From assembly GCA_016791085.1 (NCBI GenBank), contig JAEUNN010000422.1:1-20257 (forward strand): a DNA stretch of 20,257 nucleotides. The letters run 5' to 3'. A program made the translations under genes and the position numbers. Source of the stretch: Rhodocyclaceae bacterium (GTDB lineage: Bacteria > Pseudomonadota > Gammaproteobacteria > Burkholderiales > Rhodocyclaceae). Below the pieces are notes generated by a model that ran no database searches, was not told the DNA's origin, and was given only the letters and a program-made list of their open reading frames with translations. Positions 15,714-20,257 of the stretch are shown here, one piece after another; position 1 is the stretch's first letter; every line of letters begins with the position of its first letter.

Positions 15714-15755
15714 AGGACACGGCGCAGCGGCCGTTCATCCGATCCGCAAACCATC

Positions 15756-15760
15756 AGGAG
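15756..15760 (+). promoter_or_regulatory. Ribosome-binding site deciding the GTG start of pgi
   Basis: AGGAG six bases before GTG 15767. It supports GTG as the true start in a frame with no suitable ATG nearby. Confidence 0.8.
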
Positions 15761-15766
15761 AATATC

Positions 15767-17407
15767 GTGCAGCCACTGACCTCCAGCCCCGCTTACCAGG
15801 CGCTGCAGGACGCATACGAACGCCTGCGCCACATCCCCATGCGCGAACTGTTCGCGGCCGACGCAACGCGCTTCGAGCGCTTTTCCTGCGCCGCGGCGGG
15901 GCTGTTCCTGGATTATTCGAAAAACCGCCTGGACGCCTCCAGTCTGGACGCCCTGCTGGCCCTCGCGCGCGAGCGCGGGGTCGTCGAAGCGCGCGCGGAC
16001 ATGTTTGCCGGTGCCGTGATCAACCGCACCGAACAGCGCGCCGTGCTGCATACCGCGCTGCGCAACCGCTCCGGCGCGCCGGTGCTGGCGGGCGGCCGCG
16101 ACGTGATGCCGGAGGTCCTCGAAGTGCTGGCGCGCATGGCGGCTTTCGTGGCCGACGTGCGCCAAGGCCGCTGGACCGGCTATACCGGTGAGGCCATCAG
16201 CGACGTGGTGAACATAGGCATAGGCGGGTCCGATCTGGGCCCGCTCATGGTGTGCGAGGCGCTGCGGCCGTATGGCCATGCGCGGCTGAACCTGCACTTC
16301 GTGTCGAACGTGGATGGCGCGCAACTGACCGAAGTGCTGCGCCGCGTGCGCGCGCAAAGCACTTTGTTCGTGATCGCGTCGAAAACCTTCACCACGCAGG
16401 AAACCCTCACCAACGCCAGAAGCGCGCGCGCCTGGCTGCTGGCCGCAGGCGCTCTGCCCGAACACGTGGCGCGGCATTTCGTGGCGGTATCCACCAATGC
16501 CGAAAAGGTGGCGGCATTCGGCATCGACACGCGCAACATGTTCGGCTTCTGGGAATGGGTGGGCGGACGCTATTCGCTGTGGTCGGCGATAGGGCTGCCC
16601 ATCGCGCTCTATACCGGCATGGACAATTTCGAACAACTGCTTGCCGGCGCCCATGCCATGGACCAGCACTTCCGCGACGCGCCGCTGGAGAACAACCTGC
16701 CTGTGCTGCTCGCCATGCTGGGCATCTGGTATGTGAATTTTTTCGGCACCAGCAGCCAGGGTGTGGCGCCCTATTGCCAATATTTGCACCGGCTGCCGGC
16801 CTATCTGCAGCAGCTGGAAATGGAAAGCAACGGCAAATCCGTGCAAATGGACGGCAAGCCGGTCGAATACCCGACCTGTCCGGTCATATGGGGCGAACCC
16901 GGCACCAATGGCCAGCACGCGTTTTTCCAGTTGCTGCACCAAGGCACCGCGCTGATACCCGTGGATTTCATCGCGCCCCTGCGCGCCCATCATGCGCTGG
17001 CCGAACACCAGTTGCTGCTGCTGGCGAATTGCTTTGCCCAGACCGAAGCGCTCATGCGCGGCAAAACCCCGGCCGAAGTGCGCGCCGAACTGAGCGCCCA
17101 AGGTCTAAGTGGCGAGGCGCTCGAAACATTGTTGCCGCACAAGGTATTCGGCGGCAACCGGCCCAGCAATACCTTGCTCATGGACGCGCTCACGCCGCAA
17201 ACCCTGGGCGCGCTGATTGCGCTCTATGAACACAAAACTTTCGTTCAGGGCGTGGTATGGGGCGTCAATTCATTCGACCAGTGGGGGGTGGAACTGGGCA
17301 AACAGCTGGCCGGAAAGATAGAGCAGGAATTGCGCTCGGGCCAGATTGGCGCGCACGACGCCTCCACCGCGGGTCTGATGCGCAAAACGCTGGCCGCGCT
17401 GGGCTGA
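15767..17407 (+). CDS. pgi: Glucose-6-phosphate isomerase
   Basis: Interconverts glucose-6-phosphate and fructose-6-phosphate in the cytosol. It is 546 aa (E. coli 549). Catalytic residues fall at the expected positions, two lower than in E. coli: Glu353 in MESNGK, His384 in GQHAFFQ and Lys512 at the end of GVNSFDQWGVELGK, which is PGI signature 2. The phosphate loop VNIGIGGSDLGP (148-159) and SKTFTTQET (205-213) are intact. The start is GTG with a good AGGAG ribosome-binding site. It lies downstream of glk, with a GC hairpin between the two and another after its stop. Confidence 0.96.
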   Translation: MQPLTSSPAYQALQDAYERLRHIPMRELFAADATRFERFSCAAAGLFLDYSKNRLDASSLDALLALARERGVVEARADMFAGAVINRTEQRAVLHTALRNRSGAPVLAGGRDVMPEVLEVLARMAAFVADVRQGRWTGYTGEAISDVVNIGIGGSDLGPLMVCEALRPYGHARLNLHFVSNVDGAQLTEVLRRVRAQSTLFVIASKTFTTQETLTNARSARAWLLAAGALPEHVARHFVAVSTNAEKVAAFGIDTRNMFGFWEWVGGRYSLWSAIGLPIALYTGMDNFEQLLAGAHAMDQHFRDAPLENNLPVLLAMLGIWYVNFFGTSSQGVAPYCQYLHRLPAYLQQLEMESNGKSVQMDGKPVEYPTCPVIWGEPGTNGQHAFFQLLHQGTALIPVDFIAPLRAHHALAEHQLLLLANCFAQTEALMRGKTPAEVRAELSAQGLSGEALETLLPHKVFGGNRPSNTLLMDALTPQTLGALIALYEHKTFVQGVVWGVNSFDQWGVELGKQLAGKIEQELRSGQIGAHDASTAGLMRKTLAALG

Positions 17408-17420
17408 AACTGCGCGAACA

Positions 17421-17447
17421 GCCCCGGCGGCGCAATTCCGCCGGGGC
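17421..17447 (+). terminator. Hairpin after pgi
   Basis: GCCCCGGCGG (17421-17430) pairs perfectly with CCGCCGGGGC (17438-17447) around a 7-base loop, 13 bases after the pgi stop. No U tract follows. Confidence 0.6.
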
Positions 17448-17666
17448 CTGCGCGCCCATCCATGCGCCCAGCGGCCCGGCCGCGCGCCGGCCAGCGCGGG
17501 GCACGGAATCCGGGCCGTCCGGCACACCCGCGCCCTGCCCGCGCCCGGCAATTCCGGCCGCATCGCGCGCCGGGCCGCCCCGGCTGCCCGCGCGACGGTC
17601 CGCGGGGACTTGAATTTCCTGCAGCCGTCTTCATGTTCGCGACAGCGTGCCGCGCACCCGCGGCGA

Positions 17667-17736
17667 GTCAGGTCAGGTCAGGTCAGGTCAGGTCAGGCCA
17701 GGTCAGGTCAGGTCAGGTCAGGTCAGGTCAGGTCAG
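17667..17736 (+). repeat. Tandem pentanucleotide array, 14 units of GTCAG
   Basis: Fourteen head-to-tail 5-bp units. All are GTCAG except the seventh (17697-17701), which is GCCAG. The array ends 7 bases before the trxC ATG, and its last AG plus the next GA form the ribosome-binding site AGGA (17735-17738). No forward frame contains a stop, so an upstream start in frame (ATG 17633) would read the array as repeated Gln-Val-Arg-Ser-Gly. Unit number probably varies by slippage; an effect on trxC is inferred. Confidence 0.95.
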
Positions 17737-17743
17737 GAACATC

Positions 17744-18190
17744 ATGCCAAACCCGCTCCATATCGTTTGCCCGCATTGCCAGTCCACCAACCGTGTGCCG
17801 GCCGAGAGGCTGTCCGACGCGCCGGTATGCGGGCGCTGCAAGGCGCTGCTGTTCGACGCTCACCCGGTGGCTTTGGACGAAGCCGGCCTGATGCGCCACC
17901 TCGAACATGGCGACATCCCGCTACTCGTGGATTTCTGGGCGCCCTGGTGCGGCCCCTGCCGCAGCATGGCGCCGCATTTCGAGCGCGCCGCGGCCCAACT
18001 CGAACCCGCCGTGCGCCTCGCCAAGGTCGACACCGAAGCGCAGCCCGCGCTGGGACAGCGCTACGCCATACGTTCCATCCCCAGCCTGCTGCTGTTCCGC
18101 GCCGGCCGCGAAATCGCACGCAGCGCCGGCGCCATGGACGCCGCCGCCCTGGTGCGCTGGACGCGCGCGGCGCTCGCCGGCCGGGTTTGA
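17744..18190 (+). CDS. trxC: Thioredoxin 2 (zinc-binding TrxC type)
   Basis: A 148-aa cytosolic disulfide reductase of the Trx2 class, linked in E. coli to oxidative-stress defence. The N-terminal zinc finger has Cys9/Cys12 (CPHC) and Cys29/Cys32 (CGRC). The thioredoxin fold follows with active site WCGPC (68-72) and the cis-proline in SIPS (Pro113). E. coli TrxC is 139 aa. The ATG at 17744 is chosen because it gives the standard N-terminus; the frame is open upstream through the GTCAG array, so a longer variable form cannot be excluded. In E. coli trxC belongs to the OxyR regulon; I see no clear OxyR site here. Confidence 0.94.
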   Translation: MPNPLHIVCPHCQSTNRVPAERLSDAPVCGRCKALLFDAHPVALDEAGLMRHLEHGDIPLLVDFWAPWCGPCRSMAPHFERAAAQLEPAVRLAKVDTEAQPALGQRYAIRSIPSLLLFRAGREIARSAGAMDAAALVRWTRAALAGRV

Positions 18191-18529
18191 GCCGCCGCGC
18201 CGGGGCGCTGCCTGGCCCGCTGCATCCAGAGTCGCCTGGCAACGCCGGCCGTTCCTGCGCCTTGCGCCGCCTTGGCCCGAGGCGGCTATTCCGGCGCCAG
18301 ACCATGCTCAACAGCCGCCGCCGATCGCCGGACGTGGCCTCAAATGCCGGACGGGGCATTTTGCCTCGTCCGCAACATTTCCATCCGCCGTCGATATCCC
18401 AGCGGGCGTGCGGCAACCTTCACGCGCATGCGCGCGGCAACGGTCCGCGTGCAAAATACCGGCTGCGCGTCACGGCACAGGCCATGCCGGGACAGCATGC
18501 GATAACTCGATGGTCTGGACAGGTACGCG
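18191..18529. other. Region between trxC and the MOSC gene
   Basis: A 339-bp GC-rich stretch without a credible gene. Its main feature is a pair of overlapping hairpins at 18342-18372. The last 60 bases (about 18470-18529) must hold the MOSC ribosome-binding region (GGACAGG near 18514-18520). Confidence 0.5.
18342..18372 (+). promoter_or_regulatory. Two mutually exclusive hairpins upstream of the MOSC gene
   Basis: Hairpin A pairs AAATGCC (18342-18348) with GGCATTT (18355-18361). Hairpin B pairs CGGACGGGGC (18348-18357) with GCCTCGTCCG (18363-18372) around ATTTT, with one G-U pair. They share bases and cannot form together. B may be a terminator for trxC, or the pair a switch in a long MOSC leader. 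Confidence 0.45.
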
Positions 18530-19189
18530 ATGGACGAAGTGCAACTGTTTGCCGGCACGCTGGCCACCCTGCCGCCCGAGGGCGCGCCCAGCGGAATTTT
18601 CAAGCAGGCCCTGGTGTGCGCCATGGAACTTGGTCCGGAAGGCCTGGCCGGGGACGTGCAGGCGGACCGGCGCGCCCATGGCGGGCCCGAAAAAGCGCTG
18701 TGCCACTATCCGGCACAGCATTACGGCGCGCTGGCCCGGCGCTTCCCTGCTCTGGCCGCGCTGCTGCTGCCGGGCAGCCTGGGCGAGAACCTCAGCACCG
18801 GCGTATGGGACGAACACAGCGTGCACATCGGCGACGTGTATGCGCTGGGCGAGTGCCGCCTGCAGGTGAGCCAGCCGCGCAGCCCGTGCTGGAAAATCGA
18901 CCACAAACTGGGCGTTGCCGATGTCGCGCGGCATATCGCCGAAGAAGGCATTACAGGTTGGTATTACCGCGTGCTGGCGGGCGGGCGCGTCGCACCCGGC
19001 ATGCGCTTCGAGTTGCTGGAGCGCAACACGGCCGCGGTATCCGTGGCGCGCCTGTGGCGCGTGCATCGCGCGCACCGGCCCGATGTGGCAGAACTGCGCG
19101 CCGTGGCGGACGCACCGGGGCTCGCGCCGCTATGGCGCAAAAAGCTGCTGGAACGCCGTTCCTGGCTGGATAAACTGGCGGGGCGCTGA
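18530..19189 (+). CDS. MOSC domain-containing protein, YiiM-like
   Basis: A 219-aa protein matching E. coli YiiM in length and layout: a MOSC beta-barrel followed by a C-terminal three-helix domain (about 165-215). YiiM protects against N-hydroxylated base analogues such as 6-hydroxylaminopurine and is thought to depend on molybdenum cofactor. Seen: GGPEKALCHYPAQHY (51-65), GSLGENLST (82-90), HIGDVYALGECRLQVSQPRSPCWKI (99-123) with the conserved Cys120, and GWYYRVLAGG. The ATG at 18530 gives the standard N-terminus. It is preceded by a 339-bp leader region and is convergent with the 87-aa gene. Confidence 0.9.
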   Translation: MDEVQLFAGTLATLPPEGAPSGIFKQALVCAMELGPEGLAGDVQADRRAHGGPEKALCHYPAQHYGALARRFPALAALLLPGSLGENLSTGVWDEHSVHIGDVYALGECRLQVSQPRSPCWKIDHKLGVADVARHIAEEGITGWYYRVLAGGRVAPGMRFELLERNTAAVSVARLWRVHRAHRPDVAELRAVADAPGLAPLWRKKLLERRSWLDKLAGR

Positions 19190-19243
19190 GCCGGCACCGC
19201 TTGGCGGCGGGCGGCAGGAAATAAAGACTGTTGCGCGCGGCGC

Positions 19244-19507
19244 TCAGCCGCAGAATTGGCGTACGCGGCTTTCCGCGGCCTGGGCGGCGCCCGCGTCGCT
19301 GGCGGTTTTGACCTGGGCAAGTTCGGAGCGTGCGGTTACGCAACGCCCGGCCGAGTTCGTTCCGGCATGCACCAGATGGGCCGCCGGCGGTATGCCCTGC
19401 GCCTGACCGATATTCGGCGCTTGCGGGCTGCGCAGCCAGTTTGCGGTTGCCGTGCCAATTGCGGCGGCGGCCAGAAGCGGAGCGATGAGCGGCAAACTTT
19501 TAGCCAT
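19244..19507 (-). CDS. Hypothetical membrane-anchored or exported 87-aa protein
   Basis: Not a family I recognise. The N-terminus MAKSLPLIAPLLAAAAIGTATANWL (1-25) is a signal peptide or single transmembrane anchor: one Lys, then a hydrophobic Ala/Leu core. The rest is polar, with two cysteines (Cys56 and Cys86, next to the C-terminus) that could form a disulfide outside the cytoplasm. The ATG at 19507 is preferred to the much longer open frame to 19876, whose extra residues look non-coding. CATAAT at 19600-19595 on the same strand could be its -10. It is convergent with the MOSC gene. Coding status is moderately supported. Confidence 0.5.
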   Translation of the reverse strand: MAKSLPLIAPLLAAAAIGTATANWLRSPQAPNIGQAQGIPPAAHLVHAGTNSAGRCVTARSELAQVKTASDAGAAQAAESRVRQFCG

Positions 19508-19594
19508 GTTCCGAGTGCGATGTGCAAATTCCAGGGTCGGCTCGACAGGTGGTTTTCTCGCTGCCGGTTGCGTCCGGCATGGAAGCGAAGCCGC

Positions 19595-19600
19595 ATTATG
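19595..19600 (-). promoter_or_regulatory. -10-like CATAAT before the 87-aa gene
   Basis: CATAAT on the minus strand, about 88 bases before the ATG at 19507. The -35 is not convincing. Confidence 0.25.
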
Positions 19601-19962
19601 CCCGTCCATCGAACATGGATATGTGACTTCTGCATCGCCTCGCGTGCCGCATCTAAAAATCTCCGGCAGGCACCGCGGCGGCAGCCATAAAGCGCACGGC
19701 CGCATGCCGGCGAAAAGCAGCGCATTGCAGCAGCGGCGCGCGTTTCCGCCCAAACCGCCAGGTATCGGGCCGCGCACCGGCGATGCCATAAGCATGGCCC
19801 GGACCGGCGCGAAATCACCCCGATCAAGGCAGCCCGGGGACGCGAAAATCAGAACTTCAGGACAGACTATCGACACGCGTGCGGAGCGCCCGTTCGCGAT
19901 GCCGCCAACTACGGCGCTTGCACGGCACGCGGCCGGACCGACGCTACGGCAATGCGCGCGAC

Positions 19963-19976
19963 AACCCTGCAGGGTT
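19963..19976. promoter_or_regulatory. Perfect 14-bp palindrome AACCCTGCAGGGTT
   Basis: A gapless perfect dyad in a non-coding region. It could be bound by a dimeric protein. No adjacent promoter is visible. Confidence 0.4.
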
Positions 19977-20002
19977 TAGGTGTATTCGCAGCGGCAAGGA
20001 CC

Positions 20003-20040
20003 TCGCGGGCGCCCTACCCGGCCCCGTTCGCGGGCGCCCT
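20003..20040. repeat. 13-bp direct repeat TCGCGGGCGCCCT, two copies
   Basis: Copies at 20003-20015 and 20028-20040, 25 bp apart, each containing the palindrome GGGCGCCC. The two copies can pair with each other, so they may act as a terminator for the minus-strand gene that ends at 20057. Confidence 0.5.
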
Positions 20041-20056
20041 GGGCGGGACGGCGCAG

Positions 20057-20257
20057 TCAGGTGTCGCGCACGCCCAGTTTGCGCAACAGGATTTCCATCG
20101 GGCAAAAGCGCGTAAACCCGCTTTGCAAGAGGTTGAAGCCCACGAAAGCCGTGAACCACAGCCAGTTGCGATGCAGGAACAGCGGGCTGCCCTCCACGCC
20201 CAGGGCCAGCGACAGCAGTACGAAACTTCCGGCGATCACACGGATAGAGCGGTGCAT
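20057..20257 (-). CDS. DUF2892 (YgaP-like) small inner-membrane protein, possibly 5'-truncated by the window
   Basis: 66 residues from an ATG at the very last base of the window. It has two hydrophobic helices (about 5-20 and 31-47) and the family pattern RSIRVIAGSFVLLSLAL...WFTAFVGFNLLQSGFTRFCPMEILLRKLG, in which FCP near the C-terminus is conserved. DUF2892 proteins are small inner-membrane proteins often found beside rhodaneses or sulfur and redox genes; their function is unknown. Other members have a few more residues before the first helix, so the true start may lie beyond the window. Confidence 0.82.
   Translation of the reverse strand: MHRSIRVIAGSFVLLSLALGVEGSPLFLHRNWLWFTAFVGFNLLQSGFTRFCPMEILLRKLGVRDT

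Larger units (their letters stand above)
17408..17743. other. Region between pgi and trxC
   Basis: This 336-bp stretch holds the pgi hairpin (17421-17447), about 200 bp of very GC-rich DNA without a recognisable gene or promoter, and the GTCAG array (17667-17736). Open frames cross it in all three forward frames, but their composition is that of non-coding GC-rich DNA. Confidence 0.6.
19508..20056. other. Stretch without a convincing gene
   Basis: Across 549 bp both strands are partly open, but no frame gives a protein-like composition, a recognisable motif or a good ribosome-binding site. It holds a 14-bp palindrome (19963-19976) and a 13-bp direct repeat (20003-20015 and 20028-20040) after the DUF2892-like gene. 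It may be degenerate coding DNA; I cannot identify a parent gene. Confidence 0.5.

Noticed and set aside
14687..17101. An 804-codon open frame on the minus strand across glk and pgi
   Set aside because: It is antisense to two well-conserved enzymes, is rich in His, Gln, Arg and Ala as expected of GC-rich shadow frames, and has no recognisable motif.
17667..17736. CRISPR-like array
   Set aside because: The units are 5 bp and contiguous without spacers, so it is a simple tandem repeat.
17462..17743. Long N-terminal extension of trxC through the repeat array
   Set aside because: The standard TrxC N-terminus begins at ATG 17744 with an AGGA site, and the upstream residues look non-coding. Kept only as a possibility in the finding on the array.
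19508..19876. N-terminal extension of the 87-aa protein to 19876
   Set aside because: The extra residues have no hydrophobic pattern or motif and would bury the clear membrane anchor at 19507-19433.
19452..19979. A 175-codon plus-strand frame
   Set aside because: Low-complexity Arg/Ala/Pro composition, no ribosome-binding site and no recognisable motif.

Overview
The window looks like ordinary chromosome from a high-GC Betaproteobacterium. The evidence is a divergent ppsA/ppsR pair, a PatZ/YfiQ-type acetyltransferase, MnmH, ThpR, a TrxC-type thioredoxin, a YiiM-type MOSC protein, and protein lengths close to their proteobacterial relatives. I cannot name the genus. Codon use is odd for a GC-rich genome, because the Ile codon ATA is common, especially before Gly and Arg. 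I saw no rRNA, tRNA, CRISPR array, transposase or phage gene.

Layout. (1) 1-1109: the 5' end of ppsA (minus) diverges from ppsR (plus), its regulatory kinase/pyrophosphorylase. (2) 1128-3355, minus: thpR (RNA 2',3'-cyclic phosphodiesterase), a stand-alone cyclic-nucleotide-binding protein and an AI-2E/PerM-type membrane protein, packed end to end. (3) 3437-5048: mnmH (tRNA 2-selenouridine synthase) converges on and overlaps a small SAM methyltransferase. (4) 5380-9912, plus: a large acyl-CoA-synthetase-like/GNAT protein acetyltransferase, then a fusion of a TfoX C-terminal-like domain to 3-methyladenine DNA glycosylase I, then a hexose-6-phosphate mutarotase. (5) 9986-12982: an AcoR-like sigma-54 activator divergent from an outer-membrane 'MetA-pathway of phenol degradation' protein. 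That gene has a textbook -24/-12 promoter and repeated candidate activator sites. (6) 13290-14534: an MFS exporter on the minus strand. (7) 14699-17407: glk and pgi, which with the mutarotase form a glucose-entry set. (8) 17744-19189: trxC, preceded by fourteen tandem GTCAG units, then a MOSC-domain protein behind two mutually exclusive hairpins. (9) 19190-20257: a short two-cysteine membrane-anchored hypothetical protein, a 549-bp stretch without a convincing gene, and a DUF2892-like membrane protein that reaches the window edge.

The best candidates for something unusual are the pentanucleotide array abutting the trxC ribosome-binding site, the TfoX-C/Tag fusion, and the self-contained sigma-54 switch (activator, activator sites, -24/-12 promoter, 5' UTR hairpin, orphan outer-membrane protein). 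I see no clearly new multi-gene defence or mobile system. Hairpins at gene ends are strong but lack U tracts.
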